Both the position numbers and the translations under genes were made by a program. Below, in pieces: positions 44,833 to 55,154 of a stretch of DNA of 64,000 bases (the first letter of the stretch is position 1; the number at the start of each line of letters is the position of its first letter). The DNA is from Acholoe squamosa (taxonomy: Eukaryota > Annelida > Polychaeta > Phyllodocida > Polynoidae). Location of the stretch: contig OX439050.1 of NCBI GenBank assembly GCA_949317995.1, forward strand, positions 16,136,061 through 16,200,060, written 5' to 3'. Below the pieces are notes generated by a model, which was given only the letters and a program-made list of their open reading frames with translations, was not told the origin of the DNA and ran no database searches.

Positions 44833-45113
44833 GCATATAAGTCCTAGTATATCGTCATGATACCCTCGCGAGTTACTCACATCTGACGTCAATAAGATGG
44901 AAACCTTGTGTACAAACCGCTGAAGTAACAGAGTTGCTTAATTTGTATATGGGGTTTGATATATCAATGCTATCTGTAGAATGGCAAAAAAAAACTGTCA
45001 TTTATTGTTTCTCTCAAAGTCAAGCTGCCACTTGTAGGCAAGGTTTACCCTATCCTGTTTTATGTCGCCGTCTGACTAAAGAACATCCTATTTATTAAGC
45101 GGTCATGACACAT

Positions 45114-45270
45114 GGATGTAATTATTCATGATTTTTTTAGTATTTCCTGATTTCTGAAGATTTAGAATGACATATTTTCCTTATACGAAGAGGGCTGTTT
45201 GGAAAAAAGAAGGTTTTTATATCAAGTAAATGTATGGCTTCCTGATTTTGCTCATGTCTGACTTACATCC
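45114..45270. repeat. Small inverted-repeat element, GGATGTAA ends, copy 2
   Basis: GGATGTAATTATTCATGATT on the left, CATGTCTGACTTACATCC on the right. 157 bp. A related left end without a partner lies at 44428 (GGGATGTAATTTCTCC). Confidence 0.62.
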
Positions 45271-45415
45271 CTGATGACACCTCAGATTCAAGTTGGGACT
45301 TCTACACAGGGTTTAGCCTTAGCTGTGAAGAACAGGTTGATGTGTGAGAAAAGTGTAAAATTGTTGAACAGTGGCATTGAACCAAATGGACATTGTCTGG
45401 GTGGGTGCCCGGATA

Positions 45416-45560
45416 GCCCTTTAAGCACCAGAGGAGTGCATCATGCCCATTGGTCAGCATGATGCACCAATGAAGTGCTGGCGAGACTGCCCACCAGCAC
45501 TTCAATTGAGCATCATGCCGACCCTTCGGGAGTGTCTAAATCCAGAGGTTTGGCGTGATG
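45416..45560. repeat. Family A hairpin repeat
   Basis: GCATGATGCACCAATGAAGT then GCTGG at about 45457-45481, short loop, then CCAGCACTTCAATTGAGCAT then CATGCC at about 45493-45519. One of the best-preserved hairpins. Confidence 0.72.
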
Positions 45561-45791
45561 TATGAATGCAGCCCTAACAAATGGACATTGCCTTAGCAGC
45601 CTTTAGAGCGTTTGAGACCGAGAGGCCCCGGCACGGGCTGGGTTAGACATAAATGGGTCATGACTATCACTCACACATGACCACACACCTATACACATAG
45701 ATAACCCACACACACAATGTGACACCTACATGACTGACACTCACTCACACACTGCTACCCATTGTTAGAATGTACCTATTGTGTGCTCTTA
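45561..45791. other. No gene; CA-rich sequence
   Basis: Imperfect CACACA tract at 45670-45750. Intron-like. Confidence 0.4.
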
Positions 45792-45880
45792 GCTCTTTAA
45801 TAAGGACAGCAGATGCAGGACTGCATCATTCCAATTGGTCGGCATGATACACCAATGAGGTGCGGGTGAGACACAGGGTC
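45792..45880. repeat. Family A repeat, left half
   Basis: GGCATGATACACCAATGAGG then TGCGGGTGAGAC; the right arm is missing. Confidence 0.5.
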
Positions 45881-46314
45881 TGGCTTAAATTATTCGTAAA
45901 ACATTAAACATAATCAGTCACATGATCAATCAGATTGCCTTTTTCTGATTGGTTGTTTGATTGAAGATGTTGAAAAATGATAGAGCAAACACCATGTGAC
46001 ATACCGGGTATGGATCACCCTTTATTTTAGCTGTGGCTGGGGAACATTTTCATTTCACTGTCAACCAGTGTCGTTAATGGAAAAGGGGGCGGGGCTATTT
46101 CTAAAAGTCTAAAGGGGGTCTTGTCATCAGACTCTTGTTCCCCCAAAAATCAAGGTGTGTCAGGTAGGTTGGTATACCTGGTATTAAACTAAAAGTATTA
46201 CTATAGTATGGATGAAACATCAGGTAAGCAGCAGGTGAAAGGGGTTGCATGACCCCTGATTGTTGCACAGTATAAAAATACACGTCTCTGTTCATTCAAC
46301 AGTATGAACTGCAG
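45881..46314. other. No gene recognised
   Basis: Intron-like sequence, nothing assigned. Confidence 0.4.
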
Positions 46315-46405
46315 CCTTAACCCTTTAAGGGAAGCTCCTTTGCAAGCTCCATTAATACTTCATGCTCATTTGTCACCATGATGTATGAATGCAGCCCTGG
46401 TGCAT
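46315..46405. repeat. Family A repeat, edge and part arm
   Basis: CCTTAACCCTTTAAGGGAAG edge, then CATGATGTATGAATGCAGCC. It abuts the MITE at 46408. Confidence 0.5.
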
Positions 46406-46407
46406 AA

Positions 46408-46705
46408 GGCCACTCTTAAAAATATGTTCGTTTCCTGTCCAGAGGCCTGGTGGAATTTTTTTGGGGAATGGGAATTTTTTTTTTCTTGAGTTCTAAAAAT
46501 TATTATTTTTTTGTCTATTAGCACAAGAATCTAGGTTTTCAATCACTGAATCCTAGAACGCGATGATAAAATTCACGACATCCCCACTTGAGATGTTCAT
46601 GCCAAATAAAAATCTTTCCCTAAAGAAAATTTTCCCCTCCCTCCCTCATGGGTCTGAAAAACCCCACCCTCTGGACAGGAAACGAACATATTTTTAAGGG
46701 TGGCC
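46408..46705. mobile_element. PIF/Harbinger-like MITE, GGCCAC ends, TAA duplication
   Basis: GGCCACTCTTAAAAATATGT then TCGTTTCCTGTCCAGAGG, and the inverse ending GGGTGGCC. Flanked by TAA at 46405-46407 and 46706-46708. 298 bp. The body differs from 23819 and 33969, but the GGCCAC tip and TWA flank are shared. Confidence 0.9.
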
Positions 46706-46708
46706 TAA

Positions 46709-48544
46709 CTCACGCCCCCATTCAGTACATGTAGTTGCATTCTTGCATTTTGATTTGCAACTGATAAATTTTATGTCGTCCTTATATGAAAGGAAAACGG
46801 GAAAGTAGGGCCTTCGATGGTGTCCACGCGTACTTTGTCCGGCAATATATAAGTGGTATTATGGGGAAGACTATGGTATTGGAGTCTTGAACAATATCAC
46901 CACATATCAAGGTACACTATACGGGGAAAGCATTTTCCTGGATCACACACCCCAACTCCCTAGAATTTTCACTCCACTAAGAAATGTAGGCCGAAATACC
47001 TGCCTGCTCACAGGCAGGATCCAAGATGTATACAAGTCTATAGTGGCACAAACACATGGCTAGTCTGAACTAAGTACTCACTTTCAGTTCCTGGAAATTG
47101 TCCCTCCTATTCACAAACATGTGGTTTTCATGTACATCAGCTTATATTGACTAAAACATGAGATATATCCAATAAATCTGACATGTTTATCTTGAGCTTA
47201 GATATCACTACCTCAATGGCCTCCATTGTCAACATCTTGTGGTGGTACCTGGTGTTAGACTGCTCTTGAAACATAGGGCTAACCAACCAAGAATAGTGTA
47301 GTCTTTTTGGCACTAGGTGGCTACACCTGGCTTCAAGATGGCAGACAATGATTTGGAGTTAGGGAGGGAGATTTGAAAATCACCTGGATTATTAATTATT
47401 ACAAGTATTTCAAGTGCTTTGTGTATTGTGAATCTTTGGATATACATTGAGGGAAGTGTTGGTGGAAGCATTGGACCTGACAGTAAGTACTTCTGTGAGA
47501 ACTGGGTACTCAGCCAATCTGGCTGACCAAAAAGACTACAACAGACACACTTGGTCTCTGAGGTTCCCTCAGAGCGTCTACGGAGTATAAGAAATGAGGT
47601 CGCCTAAAAAGATTCATGCCACACTTTCTGTAAATTGTAAGAAGATATTACAGAGATGTCAGACCCTCAGAGGTAACTTTTTTTCACCATATTCTGAAAC
47701 TCTTGGTGTGTGTTATATGCGGGGTGTGCCTTATACGCGGTAGATTACTGTAATGGTATAAGTATGTGTGTGACAGCTGTCAGTGAAACATAGTGCTGCT
47801 ACAGTATGTGTGTTTATGGAGCAGCCTTTGTCACCATCACACCTAACCTACATGGACTCTCTATCTCTGCACACACTATTCATGGACATTCATGTTGTAC
47901 ATAACGCTACTCTATTCATCTAACTAAAGGAAATCAATCACAAACAAATCAGAAGATAGACAAACTGTACAGATAAATTGCTATATGATGAGCCACTCCC
48001 GGTAATTATAATATGGTACCCTACCAGTTTCGCTTATCCGTATACGATTTGCTTCGTTGATGAACAATGAACCTTTATCAGGGGTAAAATCTAAAGCCTA
48101 AAGGAGGATTTCAGTCTTTTTCATGCTCACCAGAAAAATAACATCATCCCAAATTAACAAATTCTAGTACCCCAAAGGTAATTTTTGGCCTCCCTTTAGA
48201 TCAGAAAGTGATGTACTATTACTGTTTGACCATTTGAGTAACTTAAATGTAATGTACAGATGTTATTTACAAATCTTTACAAGGCTGTTCAGTGAACTTC
48301 AGCCTGAATTGGTTTTGGTATTTCACACTCCTGCTTATGTGATCCCATGTACTGCAGTTCTATGCAGCTGAGGCTTTGTAGCCGGAATTTTATGTTAAAT
48401 AGGACGAAATAGATGTGATGCTACTGTATCTTATCGGCCGCCTTATCTGAAGAGCGGTGACCATGTGAGTGATTGACAGTGGTTTGTGTGCACATATCTG
48501 GGTGCATGTATACACAAAGTCACAAGTCTGGCTACATGGGCCTG
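46709..48544. other. No gene; Dishevelled intron 2 sequence
   Basis: A family B end sits at 47705-47753 (GTGTGCCTTATACGCGG then TAGATTACTGTA). No exon with DIX, PDZ or DEP homology seen. Confidence 0.45.
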
Positions 48545-48860
48545 AACTCCACATGTATAAGCCGCACCGTGTGTAAAAACTGTCCCCGACATCCCATATA
48601 AGCCACTCATTGGCTTTGATTCACATATCCCGATATGTGAGAACTCACACTATAGTCGCACCCAGACATAGGGAAACACATGAATGTCGCCCAGATCCGG
48701 TGAGCTCGGGGTGGGGGTGGCAGGTCCTTAGAACATTTTAGGGGCTCACTTTTTTTCTCATCTTGTGTTTGCAGCCACATCCGACTTAAAAAAAAATAAA
48801 AACTACCAAAAAAAACCCAAAAACAACATATGCCGCTTAAAGTGAATATTTACGGTAGTT
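48545..48860. repeat. Family B element, degraded
   Basis: TGTATAAGCCGCACCGTG near 48555 and ATTTACGGTAG at the right end (48849-48859), with an A-rich insert near 48787. Confidence 0.45.
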
Positions 48861-50313
48861 ATGAGTCGGCATGCCGCTCCTACTGGCCCTGGGCCATAGT
48901 TCAACACTGAGTGTAAACCCATTTACCCCCGCCGCCCCCCCCCCCCACCACACACACACATATAGCACAGATTGACCCCCATTCTGTGGTCATATGATGA
49001 TGTTGAAGGGCCGGCAGACTGACCAATTGGCCGGCAGACTGACCAATTCACACAGATAGGGTAGGGTCTAATCTAGACATTCGGGTGAACAGCCTCATCT
49101 GATTGATGCATGTAACAGTCTATCTATTGCCAGGTATTGATTACCGTATTGTTGCGTCAAAGTACCTGGTTTTGAAAAAGCGCTGGTCCTGTATAACAGC
49201 TGGGGTAAGGTATAACAACAGATCTTGAATAATAGCACACAGCGTTTTTTTTGGGTTTTTTTTCCCCACGACAATAGGACAAATGCAAGGTGTGTCAACT
49301 CATCAGGGGAATTAAATTATCTCTTAAAGCATTTGAACAAGGTCTTAGGATTTAGTATGTATAAGGGCCGGATTAATTATTCCTTCAAATGTATATTTCT
49401 TTAAATTTATACCGTAACATCCCGTGTACAAACATCAACCTAGACATTAACCAAAGGCTTATGCAGCTTTAGCACAGAAGGCTCTCAAAGTGAATCATAA
49501 GCACCTTGTACGAGTATAGAAGTTGCAGCAGGTCGCCAGCTAAATCATGAGATATCCTAGGCCTCTAATCAGGTCTGAAATACGCCCATTAGTACCCCCT
49601 TGTCAGCAGAGGAAAGCTGTGTCCTGTTCTGTTTGGTGGTATGTGTTATCAGTGAAGGCTGCTGATAACGTGCTCAGGTCAACAAACAAACGTAGAGGCG
49701 GAATGGTGAAGGTACCAGCCTGCTTGATGGACTTAGCATTACTCTGCTGCCCTCACCAGGGTACGACTGTAAGGAACATGTGACAGAGCACGGTCGGCAG
49801 AGGATAGAAACTTTGATTGGGTTGCTACAGCCTATTATAGTAGAGCCGACGCGTTAAAGGAGGGGATGTCTATATATCCCTTAGTTTTCTCACCTAAAAC
49901 TGGGACAAGTATGCCGTATAATAACCACATGGCTGTCTTAAGAATTGATTTATACAAGTCAGCGCTTATTCCAGGTCCACTTTTGAGTATTTGATGTACA
50001 TTTTATGACCTTCATATCCCTGGTGCTTATACAAGACCGGCACATAGAAATGAACAGCCTGCGCTTAATACAGAATGTACATAGGTATGTTTGGTTTTGG
50101 GTTAAACATTTAACATTGGTCATTTAGTCATCATATAAACTCACTGGTCATTTCATTGGTGCCAGTTGTGCTGGTATTTAAAAAAAAAGAATTACGGGGC
50201 AATAGCTACTGGCAGCACCAGCATTACAGATAAAAATAAAATGTGGAAATTGATCATCAATATACAAGAGTGAGACCTTAGTCTATATAGCCATGTGGGT
50301 ACATCAATGATAA
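48861..50313. other. No gene recognised
   Basis: C-run and CA microsatellite at 48930-48960. A direct repeat GGCCGGCAGACTGACCAATT occurs at 49009 and 49030. A family B tip (TACCGTAACATCCCGTG) is at 49411. Confidence 0.45.
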
Positions 50314-50581
50314 GGCCAAAAAAAAAGTTGTGTGCTTCAGGTAACATGCAGAAAAAATTAGGTAGGCTAGGTCGGAATTTTTTTTTATTTTATTTTAATT
50401 GCTTCAAAGACGAGTCATGATGACTCGGGGGTGAGTCACTGCGACTCAGGGATGACTAAATTGATTAAAAACTTGGCCAAAAACCTATACTTTGTTCAAA
50501 AATGGAGAGAAAAAATTAGGGTCGGCCCTGTTTTGCTAGGTACAGTCGGGTTACCTAAAACAAGCAATTTTTTTTTGTCTA
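50314..50581. mobile_element. MITE with GGCCAAAAAA termini
   Basis: GGCCAAAAAAAAAGTTGTGT then GCTTCAGGTAAC on the left; on the right GGTTACCTAAAACAAGC then TTTTTTTTGTC. Left flank TAA (50311-50313), right flank ATTA. Related to 15890-16164. The interior has GATGACTCGGGGGTGAGTC repeats. Confidence 0.6.
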
Positions 50582-50624
50582 TTAAACGAAGCACTACCGT
50601 GTACCTTTTATCCATATGTTCTTT

Positions 50625-50830
50625 AACCTCTCGCGTTTAAGGCCCCCATGCGGCTTAGAGAGTCAGGCCATAATCTGGGTGAGTCTTAGAGGTGTGGTAT
50701 TTCTACTATAGAACAGTGATAAATCTTCAAAAATCAGTCTCCAGATGTACCTTGTAAGCTTGTATGTTGTACTTCAACTCGGGGTGTGTCTTATACACGA
50801 GATGCGCCTTACATGCGGGACATTACTGTA
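50625..50830. repeat. Family B element, degraded
   Basis: CCTCTCGCGTTTAAGGCCCC on the left; GGGTGTGTCTTATACACGAG then ATGCGGGACATTACTGTA on the right. Confidence 0.55.
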
Positions 50831-51860
50831 TTTAAGTTAACATGTTCTAGATGGGCATTCCCTTCACCCACATGGTATAGGCTATATGTGTGTGTGTCGG
50901 CGGGGGGGGGGGCTGCTTTCTGCACGTGTCAGGGTTTGTTTTACTTAACTGAACTAGGTCATGGAGAAGAAGACCGACTCACCCCAACCCTGAGAGTTAC
51001 TCACCAGGTGTAGACATGCACGGCTCATAGGCGGCGAAGCAGGGCAGCCACGGGGCTTTTGCCACCCCAAACTCTGAACTAAGTTTTATTTTATATTCTC
51101 TCACGTAATTCTTCAATAGTACAGAATTTGTAAGTATAAATTCCAAAATTTTTCCAAGTCAAGGCTCCCACCAAGCTCACCTATAAACCTTTTCAAACGT
51201 ATTCCCTAAGGCGGCTATCTTGGGGGTCTGCCCCCTCCCCCCTCTCAAAATTCAGATGTGACGCCGCCGTGTGAGTTACTAACTATGGACATTCTGACTT
51301 GGAGCAGTCTGATAGAGCCATGAGTAGGGACTGTAGTCAGTCTAGTGTCTGAGATCACCTCGTACTAATGCGCTGTTAATGAGAGAATCCTGTCTAATGT
51401 ACGGCAGTCCATTACTAGATGCTACTGGCCTGCTGTGTCTGTATGATGTATGGTCACCTTGGGTATAATCTCCTTTAGTATAATCTACTGGTATGTCTTT
51501 AAAACCCCACGTATAGGCCGCATCCCGAGCTCTGAGTAAACACAACATGATGGGTCTGAAATCAGGTTAGGAAGTTTTTGAGGGATTTCCCCTGATTTCA
51601 GGGATTTTCAGGTTCCAGATACCAGTTACACATTCCTTTACAAAATTTAGATTTATGGTGTTCTCATTGTCATTGAGCATTTTGGGTATTTTTACTTGGT
51701 CACTTTCGACCCTGGTTTAAGTGATGAGGCTAAATAAGACTGAGGTAAGTGCAGGTTAGGAGTACTGAAAGCACTGAGTTGGCCTCCCTAGGGTTCTCAA
51801 TATTGGCAGGTAGAGGTCATCAGGTAGGTCCACAGGATGCTGTACTGTACACTTTACACA
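50831..51860. other. No gene recognised
   Basis: G run near 50904-50911, and a short family B motif near 51505 (AAAACCCCACGTATAGGCCG). Intron-like. Confidence 0.4.
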
Positions 51861-52220
51861 ACCCTTAGAACTTTAACTATGCATATACTGATAACAACAT
51901 AACCCTTTAACTATGCAAGGGCTGCTTACAACATAACCCTTTAACTATGCAAGGGCTGCTTACAACATAACCCTTTAACTATGCATGTACTGATAACAAC
52001 ATAACCCTTTAACTATGCAAGGGCTGCTTACAACATAACCCTTTGACTATGCAAGGGCTGCTTACAACATAACCCTTTAACTATCCATGCACTGATAACA
52101 ACATAACCCTTTAACTATGCATGTCCTGATAACAACATAACCCTTTAACTATGCATGTACTGATAACAACATAACCCTTTAACTATGCATGTACTGATAA
52201 CAACATAACCCTTTAACTAT
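51861..52220. repeat. 34-bp minisatellite, left part
   Basis: Unit AACATAACCCTTTAACTATG plus CATGTACTGATAAC, with a variant subtype (CAAGGGCTGCTTAC). About 10 copies, cut at 52220 by the LTR retrotransposon. Confidence 0.95.
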
Positions 52221-52683
52221 TGTGGCGTAGACCGAGGGGTCGGGGGAACCACCGACCCCGGAGTCACGTCAGATATTCTCGTATTACTATATGTATGTCG
52301 GTGTAGACCGAGGGGTCGGGGGCGATGCCGAAACCGTCCTGGTGCGGGGGCGGAGGAGCCGCCGACCTCGGAGTCACACCCAAAAACGTTCCATTTACCT
52401 GCGTTCGGAGGAGGGTTCCTCCGACGCTGGATCTCTGTCGGAGACGCCAGCGTTGGAGGAACGGGAAGCGTATAAATAGGAGGGGATCGACACCTGGAGG
52501 CAGTCTGGATCCACGGGTGCTGGTGTCTACGTCCTCAGGCTTCCCCTCCATAGGTTAAGAGTTACACAAGGATCCTTAGCTGGTGTGGCAGAGAATGCCA
52601 GGTAATAAAGTGTCATTAATAACCAGAAACCGAGTGGTGTGATACTTCCGCATTACAATAGTGGACTCCGATAAAACGCTACA
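52221..52683 (+). repeat. 5' LTR
   Basis: TGTGGCGTAGACC to GATAAAACGCTACA, with TGTG...TACA-type termini. TATAAATA at 52471-52478 and AATAAA at 52604-52609 are the expected promoter and polyadenylation signals. Near the start, GTAGACCGAGGGGTCGGGGG occurs at 52227 and again at 52303, each followed by a CCGACCCCGG or CCGACCTCGG inverse, giving two stem-loops in U3. Confidence 0.95.
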
Positions 52684-52684
52684 T

Positions 52685-52700
52685 TGGTGACAGCGGTGTT
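52685..52700 (+). other. Primer-binding-site candidate
   Basis: TGGTGACAGCGGTG begins one base after the LTR. The TGG start complements the CCA end of a tRNA. I do not name the tRNA. Confidence 0.6.
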
Positions 52701-52736
52701 TTTCTACGGACCCACAATAATAAGAGGAAGGATAGG

Positions 52737-54100
52737 ATGGCAGAAGCAGCACCGATTCCAGACTGGGAGGCGGAGACAGGAGATGGCCGCGAGGAGCGAG
52801 GAACACTACTAGAAGTGGTGGACGAGGATATCACGATCCGGAGACCGGGACTGGAGAGACCAGCAAGGGAGGCCCCCGAACGGCAGGCAGAGTCGTTGGA
52901 GCGGGAGCAGTTGGAGGAGGACCCGGGAGTGGAAGAAGATAGCGGGGAGAGAAGGGAGGAGCGGCCCAATCCGGCAGATCTCCCGTGGCCATGGGAGAAA
53001 GAAGGTGCAGGTCCAGGGGACGAGGACAGACGCCAGAAACAGAAGTGGAGGACCCCGGGAGGACGGGGAGGACGGCAGGGAACGCAGAGGGAAGGAGAGA
53101 CGGACCAAGCGTTCCGGAGGTGGTCGGGCGGAGATTGGGGCCTGACGGCAGGGGATCGATCCGAAGACCAGAGACGGAGGCGCCAAGCGTCCCCGGAGAA
53201 AAACGAGGTGGCGGAGGCTATCCTGCGTTTAGCTCGAGAGGGAGCGATGGAGGAGGCGGTGAAACGAGAAAAAATGCCAGAGGCAACCGGGGGAGAGTAC
53301 AGGAGGGTTAAGACGGAGGACGGCGGCCTAGGGGCCGGGCTGGAAAGGCGGGGAGGAGCCGACGGAGAGGGTAGCTCCAAAAGAAAGCCCGTGGTTAAAC
53401 CCACAAGGTATGATGGAACAACGGACCTGGAGGACTACTTGAATCATTTCGATCTGTGCGTCAAGGTAAATAGGTGGTCGGAGGCAGATGCAGGGATGTT
53501 TTTGGGCCTGAGTCTGACGGGGGCCGCAAGACGACTCCTCACGGGCCGGAAACCGGCCACCGCCGACGGGTACAGGGACCTGAGGAGGGCTCTGGTGGAG
53601 CGGTTCGAACCTACAAACCAGGAGGAGACGTACAAGGCGTTCCTGAGAACGAGAGTGCGGAAGACGGGAGAGGGGCTCCAGGAGCTGCAGGAGGACCTCA
53701 TGAAATACACCCGCCTAGCGTACCCCGAGGCGGATGCCCGGACGACGGACACTCTGGCTCTAGATAGGTTTTTATTGTGCTTGGAGAACCCGTTGCGGCA
53801 GTGGGTGTATCAGTCCCAACCCAAGGATCTGCAGGCAGCGGTCATGACCGCGGTGGGGGCGGAGGCATATCTAAAGGTGGAACAGGAGGCGCGACAACGG
53901 GTGCGATCTGCGGACGCCTCCGTAAATGAACACCTTCAGGCTAACAACGAGAAGATGAACCAAGTGGCGGAGATGCTAACGGCCCTCATGAAGAGGTCGG
54001 AGGGATCGGCCGCCGGAGGGGGAGAGAAAAAAAAAGAGGAGCACGGCCTGCTACGGGTGCGGTCAGGAGGGCCACTTTAGGAGGGACTGCCCGGTAGTGA
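52737..54100 (+). CDS. Retrotransposon gag-like region (fossil element)
   Basis: A long acidic, arginine-rich N-terminal part (about 200 residues) precedes a capsid-like core beginning KPTRYDGTTDLEDYLNHFDL at about 53392, as in retrotransposon gag proteins. A CCHC knuckle, CYGCGQEGHFRRDC, lies at about 54048-54092. Gag would form the particle that encloses the RNA. The charged N-terminal extension is longer than usual for Ty3 gag. Confidence 0.8.
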
Positions 54101-54215
54101 AAGGAACAAAGACCGGAGAAAGAGCAGTTACGGGAGAGGAAGCGCGGCCGGCGGGAAACTAGAACCGACCTATACGCGAGGCCAAGTACAGGTCGGGGGG
54201 AATGGGCCTAGAAAC

Positions 54216-55154
54216 GTGATACAAGGAAGGAGGGAGCGTGGTGGAGGCGGAGTAATAGTGACAGGGACCCTGGCGGGGGCACCAGTGCAACTATTAGTCG
54301 ACACAGGGGCCTCTCTGAACTTACTCTCACAGCGGTGGTGGGAACAGCATGGGGGCAGGAGGACCCTGGCAGCAACAACGGAGAAGGTTTTCTCCGTGGA
54401 GGGCCGGCCGATGACTTTGATGGGAGAAATGAGAGCGGAGCTACACTTGGGTCGACGGACAGTGGAAGCCACCTTCGTAGTTAGCGACACAAGCACGGAA
54501 GGGATCCTTGGGGCGGCGTTCTTGAGGGAAAACAACCTCATAGTGGACGTGGCTAAGGGACGGTTAGTATGGACGGAGGTGGAGGAAGTCTGTAGAATAG
54601 TCAGCGTGCGCTCGGCGGTCCTGGGGTCGGGGGAAGAGACATTCGTGGAAGGAGCAATCACAGGCCCCTGGGAGACCGGAGGGGACGGTATTATAGAGGG
54701 CCTGGCAGGGCACAAAGGGGAACCAGACTTCTTGGTGGGGAGAGGACTGATACGACCGGAAGGTAGAGAAGCCTGGGTCAGGGTTCTCAACCCCGGAAGG
54801 GAACCGGTCATCATATACCGGGATATGACACTGGGGGCGATACAGCCGGTGGAGGCTGGAACGGGGTCCGTGGAGGCAGAGGCAGGCGGAGGCAGCTGGT
54901 GCCGGAGAGCGGAGGGCGTGGACCATAAGGCACTCATCACGGAGCTGGTGGCAGGCTCGGAGGAGGACCGACGGAAGGAGTTGGGCCGATTGTTGGAGGA
55001 ATACATCGATGCCTTCCAATGCCATAAGGAAGACAAAGGGCACACAAGCCTCGCGCAACACCGAATCGATACGGGAAACCACCCCCCCCATCAAACAGCC
55101 CCCGCGGCGGCTAGCTCCCCACAGAAGAGAGACGGTGGAGGAGGAAGTAGATAA
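54216..55154 (+). CDS. Retrotransposon aspartic protease region (fossil element)
   Basis: Contains LLVDTGASLNLLS with the DTG catalytic triad at about 54292-54330, and a later ILGAAFLRENNLIVD (ILG-type) motif. Retropepsin-like; in the family it processes gag and pol. It overlaps the following pol frame. Confidence 0.85.
   Translation: MIQGRRERGGGGVIVTGTLAGAPVQLLVDTGASLNLLSQRWWEQHGGRRTLAATTEKVFSVEGRPMTLMGEMRAELHLGRRTVEATFVVSDTSTEGILGAAFLRENNLIVDVAKGRLVWTEVEEVCRIVSVRSAVLGSGEETFVEGAITGPWETGGDGIIEGLAGHKGEPDFLVGRGLIRPEGREAWVRVLNPGREPVIIYRDMTLGAIQPVEAGTGSVEAEAGGGSWCRRAEGVDHKALITELVAGSEEDRRKELGRLLEEYIDAFQCHKEDKGHTSLAQHRIDTGNHPPHQTAPAAASSPQKRDGGGGSR

Noticed and set aside
51861-52220. Telomere-like repeat
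   Set aside because: The CCCTTTAA core is not TTAGGG, and the unit is 34 bp.
52679-53404. Minus-strand frame of 241 codons
   Set aside because: It is the antisense shadow of the GC-rich gag region; composition is serine/proline-rich as expected from that.
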